This document shows, in pieces, positions 20,501 to 32,500 of a stretch of DNA of 64,000 nt. The stretch covers positions 5,156,001-5,220,000 of the forward strand of contig OX621241.1 of assembly GCA_951640165.1 (NCBI GenBank), written 5' to 3'. Origin of the DNA: Pseudoips prasinana (Eukaryota > Arthropoda > Insecta > Lepidoptera > Nolidae). The translations under genes and the position numbers were made by a program. Numbering within the stretch: the first letter of the stretch is position 1; every line of letters begins with the position of its first letter. The notes beneath the pieces were generated by a model. The model made no database searches. It had not been told where the DNA came from and was given only the letters and a program-made list of their open reading frames with translations.

Positions 20501-23500
20501 TTATAAAAAATAACTGATTTCAACTTTTCTTCATAACAACCAATTTGAAAAATTGGTTGTTATGAAGAAAATGGGACCATTCCAAAAGCTTTCTCTATTG
20601 AATAAAAAAATAATTCTCAAACAGGAATGAAATTAAAAAACAACCACACTAATATTATAAAGGCGAAAGTTTGAGAGTGTGTATGTTTGTTACTTCTTCA
20701 TGAATAAACGGCTGGAGCAATTTTAATAAAATTTGGAATGGAGTTATCAGACTCCGGGGATTAACACATAGGCTATAATTTATAAAGTTAGTTATATATA
20801 AAAATGAATGTAGTTGAATTGATCTTCTCCTGTTAAAGTTATTTAAAATGTGAGCAGCAGTAATGTATACATCTATATACATACAAATAAATAAAATTGG
20901 AGTGTCTGTTTGTAATATTGAAATAACCAGTTTTTACTGCATAAATATGAATATATATACGGTACATACACCAAAATAACTTTTTTTACAATTTTTGTCT
21001 GTCTGTCTGTCTGTTCCGGCTAATCTTTTAAATGGCTGGACCGATTTTGACGGGACTTTTATTGGCAGGTAGCTGATGTAATAAGGAGTAACTTAGGCTA
21101 CTTTTATTTTAGAAAAAGTCATTTATTTTACTAAAAGACAAAAAAAAACAAAATAAACTAATTAACACGCGGACAAAGTTGCGGGCACAGCTAGTTCTAT
21201 AATAAAAAGCAACTGTAACCTTTTAGTTTTTAACTGACCAATTGTTTGAATCCACAACCACTAGGTTGAACCCCACTCTGGACATATCTTTTCGTGGTTA
21301 GCATGATTATTTGTTTTGTGTCTAGGTGTAATTTATCAATACATAGTAATTAGGTGTATTCTTTTTATGCACAGAACAAATAAGAAATGTATAAGTATGT
21401 TTAGCAGTTGTCTGGTTAGCATAGTACAGATTCTGCCTAGTTGGGGATCAGATGTCACTGTGTTAGTAGCCCCAAGATATTTATTATATTTGATTTGGCA
21501 CACTATCACATTTTAATTTTAGTTCTACTATATTCGACATTTTCAGAAAATGTAAATCATCATTGTCGCATTTATACTGTGTGATAAATCTGAACAATGC
21601 TTGCTTGCTTGAATTCATTTCATCCTGTTCCATTGTATGTGATCTCCATATGCCATGTAATCTTCTAAAACCTCTTAATTTGATTGGCAAGATATTTATT
21701 AGCAGATTACTTACACACATAATCTGTGGTATCCTAGAGGTGCTAAGGTTTGAGGATGTTTTTGGGTTGGGTTTTACAACCCCTTTTTCCTGTGTGAAGA
21801 TGCTATGCAATGCTGGCTTCATAAAAAATGTGTGTTGTAAAACCTAACAAATTCTTTTGGATAGACCTTACTAAACTTATATGTGAGTCCAGCACCAAAT
21901 TGCATTACTGTGTCGCATTTAGAAAAGTCAGAGCCAGTGTTATAATGTTCATGGATCTGAGTTTTATTCCCCCTTCTTAAGACAAAGTACTTAAGATAAA
22001 GTCTTCAAATCTTGAAAGTCCAGCCACTGAAAGTATGCATTCCTTGTGGATGTTGATTGATTGGAAGTCATAACTTAAGTTTTTGAATTAGGGTTGAATA
22101 TACATTAAAAATATTTTTATTTCTTATGAACCAAACTAACAAATTATATTTATTAAAAAACTGTATCCTGTCCTTCAATCTTATTTAATGTTTTATATTT
22201 ATATAAGAACTGACAGATATCAGGAATGCATTGTTTTAGAAGTCCAACTTTTGTTTTGGATCATCTGGATTTAGAAATTAATAGAAATCTTTAGATTTTG
22301 TCATTCATATGTTATTTTATATTAACAGAAGGGTTTGGAGGTAAAATCCTATGTTGTTATTTTCAAGATCTTCAAATATTACTCAATCATACATTTATAT
22401 GTAATACACAGCCTCTCTTCAATATTTACAAATTATTGATTTTGAATTAAAGGCTATTTAAAAGCTAATTCATTAAATAAAAGTAGCTTAATATTTCACT
22501 TATCAAGGTGAAATATTTTCATATAGTAGTTTTAGACTGGCTCTGAACTTTGCTATGACTGCCTAATGCAAAACGAAACTTGAAACTTGAATTTCATATT
22601 TATTTTAATGCTATATAAACCAAGTTAAAAAACGAGTTGATTTTAGTATTAGGTACATAACACCTTTATAGGTGGTTCTTAAACATATCTTGTGCCATTC
22701 CATTGTTAGAAAGCACTAAAATATATGATTTTGTTTTGATTCAAAGAAATGCACTGAGTTATATGTAAAAGAGTAATGGATTACCACTCTAAAAGATAAT
22801 ATGTAAAAGGTTAAGTTTCTTGCATAGAGCCATTAACTCGGCGTTGCTCGCTATGGGTAAAATTTACCCAGCCGTATTAATTTTTGTCAATATTTTTTTA
22901 TTAGCCAGTCACAGCGAGCCGTGCTTGTAGGTAGCTTCAAGTTGTGCCTTTGACTTGGTACTCGCGGCTCGACAGTCAGATCGTACCACGAGTTTTCGAA
23001 AGGCGGACGTGTGAAGTGAGTGTGGGTATTTTTCACCCATAGCGATTAGTACTGATACACATTTTTAGGAAATTAGTCCTTATTTTTTTTGTAATTAGAC
23101 CTAATAATGGCGCGCCGTGGAATTGGTGACGAAGATATCCAATAGTATATGGAATAAAGTGATAGTACTTGCCTTAAAAATTGAAGATTTTGAAGAGTTC
23201 AGCAAACACAATACGGACTCAAAACAAGAAGGTGAACTTTTTCACGAACTCATTACTCTGGCGTTACCAAGAGATGGCCATTGGTAATATTTTATGGATT
23301 GTTGAACATAGGTGGCATTAACGCATATGTGATTGTAGAAGCCAATGAACCAGGGAGATGTCTGAAATGCCAACCAAGACATAAAGACATTGGTCCTATC
23401 TCTTATTATGCCTCATGTCCATAGACAATCAAAAATACCCAGTTTGCTCCTCTACATAAAGCGTTTAGAAATATTATTTATATTTCTAAATACACTCACC

Positions 23501-26500
23501 GGCACGGAAACTTGGCCACCAATAACTTGCCGATAATTTCTATTTAAATATTTAATTTTCACTATATTATGGGTTTATGTACTAAATTAGGGTTTTTTTA
23601 TGGTTTTGTAACTCAGTTATTGAAAAAATGATGCACCAGCAGTAATCTTTAAAAAAATAAGCAGTTTCACAAAAATATTGGTTTTAACACTGTCAATTTA
23701 AAAAAAACACAAGATGAAAAATAACCAAAAAGTCTTCGTTGTGTTTGCATTTTAATATCGGGTGTTTCCTCCCCTAGCCCCGATAACAGCTTGCATTCGT
23801 TCTGGCATACTTTGGATGATGTTTCTGATCTCAACTTGTGGTATGCTTTCCCAAGCGGTCAGTGCTGCATTTTGAAGCTGATTCAGAGTTTCAGGCGGGT
23901 TGGAGGAGGACTTTATTTTTCTTTTAAGCTTGTCCCAGATATGCTCTATTGGATTTAAGTCTAGACTACGAGCTGGCCACTGCAATTTTTGAATACCAAC
24001 CTCTGTAAGGTATTCCTCCACGCAATGTGCAACGTGTGGGCGCGCGTTATCGTGCATTAGGAGGAATTCGTCAAATCCAATAAACCCTGAATATGGTAAC
24101 ACGTGTTCCTGAAGAATCTCCTCGATGTATCGTGTTGCCGTTAATCGGTTATCGACGATAACTAACTCCGTACGTGCATCGGAACTTATTCCTCCCCAAA
24201 CCATTATAGAGCCTCCATGAAAACTAACAGTTTGTGTGGTGGTAATGGGTAAAAACCGCTCTCCTCTTCTTCTCCACACTCGCTCCCGACCATCTGGAGC
24301 TCGTAAAGCGATTCGACACTCATCTGTGAACAGTACTCGAGCCCACTGGCGTGTTCTCGTGCGAATCGAAGTCGAGCTACTCGGTGACTTCTGAGAAGTT
24401 CTGGGCCGCGTGCTGGTCTACGAGCTTGTAAATTCACTTCCTCCATTCGTCTTCTCACTGTACGTTCACTAACATTGACACCTCTTGTGAACTGGAGTCG
24501 CTGGCGTATCTCAACAGCGGTGAGGTAGCGGTTTCTCAAAATTTCCAGGACAATAAAGCGGTCATCCCGGGCTGATGTGCATCTGACGCCTCCGCTGCCT
24601 GGTCTGCGGGAGTAGCGGCCTGTCTCCTGGTATCGTTTCAGCGCATACTGCATCGATGAACGTGGTACATTCAGTATAACAGCAACTTCTCGCTGTGTCA
24701 GCCCTTGTTCGATCAATGCTACAGCTTGTGCAACCTGTGATGGTGTTAATGGCATTTTTATTGGAATTAAATCACCTTTAGTTATTGAAGTAACAGTACG
24801 ATATCACAATAATTGAACAACCTAACAATAAACTTTCACAAAACACAAATTTAAAACAGCAACTTAGTCGCTCAGATGTCCGGGTTCAACTAAAACTTAA
24901 AAATAACGTCATATTGCACTCAAACATGATAAATTACCCTCTTGAACTAAAGGTAAACATTTTTTACACCAACCTTCATAATAAATACTCATAGGAAACA
25001 CTTAAAGCTCTTGTTATCGCGAAATACGCGCTTGGCCAAGATTCCGTGCCGGTAAGTGTAGAAATAGAATTTATACTAAGGACGGAGGGCCGCCAAATAA
25101 TGAACCCGCAAATGAAATGTCAATGATATCAAGAAAAAGGTGTGCCACGTGAAGATGCAAGTTTGTCCACCCAAAAAGGATAGAAAAACAAATTCGTGCT
25201 CCCAAAGCTGCCAGAAAATGTTGTGCAGAGAGCATACTTTGCCTGTATGCTCTGAATGCATACAGAAAATTCAATAATCATTATAAAAAATCTAATGTTC
25301 CTAAAACTATTAGACTGATTGTTGCATTATTTTGTAATTTTATTTTGATATTTCAAAGTATGTTTTGAGAAGTAAGATGTAATAAATGTTTATTATTTAA
25401 GTTTCTAAGTAAAAACTAAGACTATTTTATAAAAAAAATTAAGATATAAGATTAAAATATTTTACGATAAATTATTCTTTTATGTTTTTAGTAGTAGTCC
25501 CCCAAAAAATTGACATTTTGCCATATAATTGTAGCTTTCACCTGAATGTTGAATAAATACAGTTATCGATGATTGCTTACTTTTATTTAACATTTGGCTA
25601 AACGTCCTCTAGGGATAAACATAATAGGTCTTTACCTATGAAATTGCCGTTTTGTATGAAAAAATTTAAACGAATTTTTTTCATGAATTTTTTTATTTGT
25701 ATTAATCGAAGTAATCACCCATGCAATCAATGCATCTTTGCCATCGCAGTGGCAGTTTATTGATGCCCTTCTTAAAGAAATCAGCTGGACGGGAGGCAAC
25801 AAATTCTTCAAAGGCATTTTGTACTGCCTCTCGGGTATTGAATTTTTTTCCCGCCAAGAAGTTATCCAAATTCTGGAAAAAGTAGTAGTCTGTAGGCGCA
25901 AGGTCTGGTGAGTAGGGCGGATGACGGAGAGCTTCCAACCCCAGTTCTTGCAACTTGGAGACCGTCTGCTGTGCAGTATGAGGTCGCGCGTGGTCGTGCA
26001 GGAGCAGCGGAGACGAGCGATTGACCAATGCTGGTTGGAGATGCGCCAGCTTCTCCATCATTGTGCTCAGTTCTTCACAGTACACATCTGCAGTAATGCT
26101 CACCCCGTTTGGTAAGAAGCTGTGATGAATCACACCGGCGCTAGACCACCAAACAGTGACCATCACTTTTCTAGGGGTAAGTTTTCGTTTAGGGCATTGT
26201 TTAGGTGCTGAACCAGGATCCAACCAACTTGCTGAGCGCTTGCGGTTATCAAACAGAATCCATTTTTCATCGCAGGTAACAATGCGGTTCAAAATTCCTT
26301 CATTTGTGTGTCTGTTGAGCAGTGCAAGGCACGTCTCGACGCGTACTTCGCGCTGGCGATCATTGAGTTCGTGGGGCACCCATTTGTCAAGCTTTTTTAC
26401 CTTGCCAATTTGACGCAAATGGACCAATATTGTTTTGACGCTAACGTCGAAAGCTGCTGCTAATTCAGCCTTAGATTGTGTATCATCAGCTTCCACAACC

Positions 26501-29500
26501 GCCTTTAATTCGTCATTGTCGACCAAAGTCTTCGGACGACCGCGAGGTTCATTTTTCAGGTCGAAATTTCCAGAACGGAAGCGAGCAAACCAATAACAGG
26601 TGGTGCGTTGGTTTGTAGTGTTAGCTCCGTAAACGTCGTTGATGTTGCGTGCCGCTTGTGCCGCGTTGCTGTCACGACGGTACTCATATTCCATAATTAC
26701 TCGAATTTTTAACGTATCCATGATGACGAAAAAGATTGAAATGCGATGAAAATGTAACACTAATCAATAAAGAAATGACTACTTTTGGAAAAAAGAATCC
26801 ATGTTTTTAAAATAAAATTAATTTGAAATTAGAATTCTTAGCCAAACAAAAATTATTTTGATTTGAAATGGCCAGTACTGCAGAACGGCAATTTCATAGG
26901 TAAAGACCTAATATTAATAATATTTATAATACATAACAATCACTAGGTACGCGATTTAAAAAAGGGGTATTTTTCACCCGTAGCGAGCAAAAGTGTAGCT
27001 TATAGGCGTGCGACGAACGCCGAGTTAAAGAGTATACAAAAATAAATGTAGCAAAATATAGCTTAAACTATAAATTTCGATAATTAAACCTATACATAGT
27101 CTCTTTGACAACAGCTTAATACAAGCTAGCTAAATATCATTTATAATACATAATAAATTTTATAAATGTTTTAACAATCTGTGTACCTAAATATCTATAT
27201 GTAACTAGAAATAATTATGTATACTTATTGATATTACTACAAACTTGTTCTGACTATTTACAAGTGCTTTTTTAAAGTCTATGTGAATAAAATCATTTTT
27301 ATTTATTTAAACACCAATAGTAAAAATAAAAAGGATATTAAAAGTTAAAGCACCCCTTAACTTTTAATGACCTTTTTTTTTACTATTTGTTGTTATAGTA
27401 ACAATAGCGTACACCATTATTGAGATATTTTCTGCAGACAGAGAGACTGACAGTGAAAGCTTAGTAATGCAGTTTTTATGTGACCCTTTGGATATGGAAC
27501 CCTAAAAGACAGTTTTATAAACAAAAGGCAAACTGCACTCAATGTACCTTGCTTTTTAAATTATCCTTATATGCCCTACTTTTTCCTACATATTTGGTGA
27601 AACAGAATTTCTTACTTTTATTGGATTGTTTTATTGGAGACTTTGCTGCAATTATTCATCAACATTGAAGTAAATTTTAGGGAAATGTTATTTGTCTAAG
27701 TTTTTATGCCTGAAATAGCAATGATTTTATTGTCCTTTGTTTTAGTGCCTTTTAGAAAAAGCATAGTCAAAGGAATTCAAGTCATTGTTAAAAGACTTAA
27801 TATGAGTAAGAAGTTACATAGTGATTGGGTGTATTGTATTCAATATAATTCTTTACAGACACAGAAGAGGCCAGTGAGACAGACATACCCAACAATGAAT
27901 TAAGAGATGAACCACTAGAAGTCAAGGAACAGTAAGTTTCAATTTTAATTAATAATAATGACATCATCATCATATGACGGGCCTGTTGGCGTGGTTGACA
28001 AATGCTTGCTTTTCACGCCAGAGGTCGTGGGCTCGTTTCCCACCCAGGACAAATATTTGTGTGCATTAACATGTCTGTTTGTCCTGAGTCTGGTTGTAAT
28101 TTATCTATATAAGTATGTATTTACAAAAGAAAGTAGTATATGTAGTATATCAGTTATCTGGTTCTCATAGTACAAGCTCAGCTTAGTTTGGGATCAGAGG
28201 GCCGTGTGTAAATAATGTCCCAGGATATTATTATTATCATGTCTGCTAAATGACGTCCACTGCTGGATAAAGGCTTCCCCAAAAGATTTGTACAATAGAA
28301 TTGTGTCCATTATATTAGCAACAAATTGATACATATGGATCTGAAACTCAGTACAGTCAAAGAGGAGATTGCAAACTACAGCAAACAATATCCGAACAGA
28401 CTGTCGCGACATGTTAACCAACTGGCAACTAGACTGGAGGGCACAGGAAGTGTGCACTTCAAGAGACTTAAGAGGCATAGCATTCCTGCACTGACTAGCA
28501 GGTTTGATGACAACATATGAAGGGTCACCAGAGGAGCGTGCCTTCATTAATTCATTCATTCTGAAGTATACCACCACAACTTGACGTGGCCAAACAAGTG
28601 GCTCATTGTGATTTATCACAGATCGCCATGTTACAGAAAAAAAAAAATTGGAGAATATGCCTTAATTGTGACGCTTGGCAGATGGCTTGGCAACACTGCT
28701 GCCCATTTTCTACTGTTTGCCCCCCATGAGATGAAATAGGCTGTTGATATTCTTTACTGTCATCCATACAGCAATAATAATGCTTATATATAATAATAAT
28801 AATTTATTAAAAATTATTTTTAATAAATGTTAGTAAACTAATTATAGTAAATCCCTTAATTCGGTGTGCCTTACGGCAGAGGCCTCCTGCAACGTCTTCC
28901 ACTGTTTCCTGTCGGTCGCAATTCTTAGCCAAAGGGGACCTAGAGTCAATTTAATGTCATCTTCCCATTTTCTCCCTTTGCAACTTCGGCTCGTTGACCC
29001 GTCTCGTGGGTACCAGACCGTTGTAATAATAATAATAATATCTAGGGACAATGTCACACAGATCATCCCAGCCCCAAACTAAGCAAAGCTTGTACTATGG
29101 GTACCAGGCGACGATATACATACTTATATAGATAGATATATACATAGAAAACATCCATGACTCAGAAACAAATATTCGTGCTCATCACACAAATATTTGC
29201 ACTTACCGGGATGTGAATCCAGGACCACTAGCTTCGTAGGCACGAGCACTACCAACTAGGCTACGGTGACCGTCAAACCGTTACCTGCTTGGTCCATTTT
29301 TCGTGCGTACATCGGAGCATGTGCCCTGTCCATCTCCATTTTATTTAATCAATATGGGTAAGGATATCTGTGAGTTTCATTGTGCGTCAGATATCTACAT
29401 TCCTTACTCTATCTTTTAACTTTAGCCCCAGTATGCTCATAGTTTTTGAAAGACATATAGAATATTGTCCCATGTTATTGAACAGGAAGAACATATCGCA

Positions 29501-32500
29501 CCGTTAAAACAAAAGTGGCATTATACGAAATTATTTTTATAAACTCTTTTTTCGAAATAACTACATTATTTATTATTACAGTTGCATTTTGTAACTAAAA
29601 GTAAGATAGTTGAACTATTATAGGTATGTATAATATTAATTGCAGTACTATATTTCATTACCTGGCCTAAATATTAATCATAATGCTGCGTCAAAATCTT
29701 GAAACGGTCATACTGAAAAAATACTATTTTTTTATACTGCCACTTTTGTTTTATAGATCGATATGTGTCTTAACTGGTTTTGCTATGTATTTTTTTCATT
29801 TTTGTGGACCTTATTTCCAAGTAATAAAGTTGAGATTCATGTGGCCTCTTATAGTACACGGCCCATTTAATGGTTAACAAGGGTGCAAACAGTCATGTTA
29901 GACAGTAAATCATTCTTTCGTTACTTGTGTTCACCTGTGTACATGATCATTTCTAATATTAACCCTAAAAAACTACTGTAAAGCATTTTCCAGGATGTTT
30001 ACCAGTAACTTGCCATAGAAGGGAAAATTAATTAAAGTCATATACTTTGACCGCCCTGAGTTGTATATAGGAACCTTAAATTAATATAATAATAATTTAT
30101 TTCAGATAATTAGAATCCATTTTTGTTAGTTAATAATTTATAAACTTAAACACTATTGTTAGTTAATACCTTAAAGCTAAACATTAAAAAAACACCCCAT
30201 TGGGGTATGTTTGCGCATCCAATGTTCCAGTATTGGGCTATCCCACCGGTCTTAATTAAGCTTTTGAATTATTTTTACAGGTTGTACCAGGACAAACTAG
30301 CAAACCTAAAGAAACAGCTGCAGCAGTTAGAAGATGGCATCCATCCAGAGTTTCTGCGGAGGGTGAAGAGGCTAGAACATCAGCTGCATGAGAGGATACG
30401 GATCAACAAAATATACAGGTGCGGGAATCACTTGTTAGTATTCCCAACAGTTAAAAATGGATTCTTTTTGTCTTATTGTCACTAATTATCTGTGTCTTCT
30501 CATTATTTTATTCCCTTGTTCATAATGTAATTGTGTTATAGTTCATCCATCATCTGTACTACTGAACTATATAAATTACCAAATTTTAATTGGGTGTTAA
30601 TATCTTTTTTTTAAGTCCTATTAATCAATCATATTATTTATTTACCAGAATATGGTACAAAAGATTTTACAATAATAGATTTTGCATATTTCAACATAAA
30701 TAGCCCGCATTAGGGAATTAAATCTCTGTGCGGCGGGGTACTTTACAGAGACACATTTACATCTAGACAAACAGAACAACTATAATTGGGTCACACAAAT
30801 AGTCTTGTGCAGCAATAGAAGACGGTAGACGAAGTGACAAGGTACATGTATACCTTACACGAATAATAATAATATCTAGGGACAATGTCACACAGATCAA
30901 CCTAGCCCCAAACTAAGCAAAGCAAAGCTTGTACTATGGGTACCAGGCGACGATATACATACTTATATAGATAGATAAATACTTATATACATAGAAAACA
31001 TCAATGATTCAGAAACAAATATTCGTGATCATCACACAAATATTTGCACTTACCGGGATTCGAACCCAGGACCACCAGCTTCGTAGGCAGGATCACTACC
31101 AACTAGGCTACGATGACCGTGTAATCATGTGTCTGCCTCACACATGATTATTTAAGATCAAAGAATCTTAAGCATTTTTAGAGGGTACTTTTTACCATGG
31201 AAATGTATTTGAATCTGATAGAAATGGCTGTAGGACACTAATAATAAATAAAATAAATACTACTACAACAACTAACACAATACCATCTGATCCCTAACTA
31301 GGTAGAGCCTGTACTATGGCGACCAGACAATTGATCAACTTACTTATATATATATTATATATATAAGGGTTCCGTTTTTTGCCATTTGGCTACGGAACCC
31401 TAAAAATGACACCTAGATACAGAACAGATTATCATGCTCATCACACAAAGATTAGTCCTGAGTGGGAATCAAACCCACAACCTCTGGCTGTCCTCCTCTA
31501 GCAGTCAGGGTCCCTAACCACCACACCAATAGGCCAGTCAATAAGTACATTTTGCATGCTATGTGATATGTAACTTTATGTAAGTAACCGTACTTTACAA
31601 ACTAAATGGGAGCCTACTCTTTAATTATAAAAATATATGGCCATAAAACAAATATCATAACAGGACGATTTCTGATTAAGAAAGAAATACTTTTATTTAT
31701 AATACCCATAGATACAAATAATTAGAAGGGTGCTTAAAAACAAAACAAATTGCTGTGTACCATAAATGGGTGCCAACTTCAGCTTCATCATCATCATCAT
31801 ATCAGCGGCAAGGCGTCCACTGCTGGACAAAGGCCTCCCCCAAAGATCTCCACAATTGCCGGTCTTGCGCTCTCCGCATCGAGCGACCCGCACAAGACCA
31901 TCAGTCCATCTTGTAGGGGGCCTGCCCACGCTTTAGAATGATGAAATTAGTAAAATAAAATTAATGTTTTTGTTGTTAAAATAAATATATTTTATTATTA
32001 ATGAGCCTCCTAACATTTTTTATTTCGTGTCGTATTGTAGTTTTATTCTGCACACCCATAAAATGATGTCTAAAAACTTAAAATGCCTGTCATTCGAAGG
32101 TGGTTGACTCCCTTAAATATGGTGTATTTTTCTTATAATTATAAGCGTAGAACCCGCCCTTAAATGTCCTTATATACTGTTTATTATAACAAACAACGTA
32201 TTAAAATTAATTACCTACGCAAGTTTTGTTGACCGCATTATGGGAGTGACTGATATTTTTTAATAAAACAATTATCTCTATCAACAGGGAACATATGTAC
32301 GAAGTAGTAGAGAGAGAGTATGTGGCAGAAAAGAAAGCGGCAGCAAAAGAGTTTGAAGAGAAGAAAATAGAGTTGAGGGAAAACTTGCTGAACGACTTCG
32401 AGGATAAGAGAAAGATGATTGAGAATGAACGGCACAGTATGGAACTCAATGGAGACTCTACAGAGGTAAAATCTTGCTTCTACTTTCATAATATTCACCC

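Larger units (their letters stand above)
22837..27024 (+). mobile_element. Decayed piggyBac-like element hosting two later insertions
   Basis: TTAA flanks both ends (22833-22836 and 27025-27028), the piggyBac target. The ends share CTCGGCGTT and an internal TGCTCGCTAYGGGT, adjacent on the left but separated by about 25 bp on the right; unequal left and right spacers are a hallmark of piggyBac ends. Transposase remnants lie at 23107-23424 and about 25120-25265. A Tc1-like element (23493-25058) and mariner B (25627-26908) are inserted inside it. Without them the element is about 1.34 kb, an internal-deletion derivative. Confidence 0.82.

Noticed and set aside
28326..28520. Possible small host gene
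   Set aside because: The sequence matches the C-terminal pattern of Jockey-type LINE ORF2.
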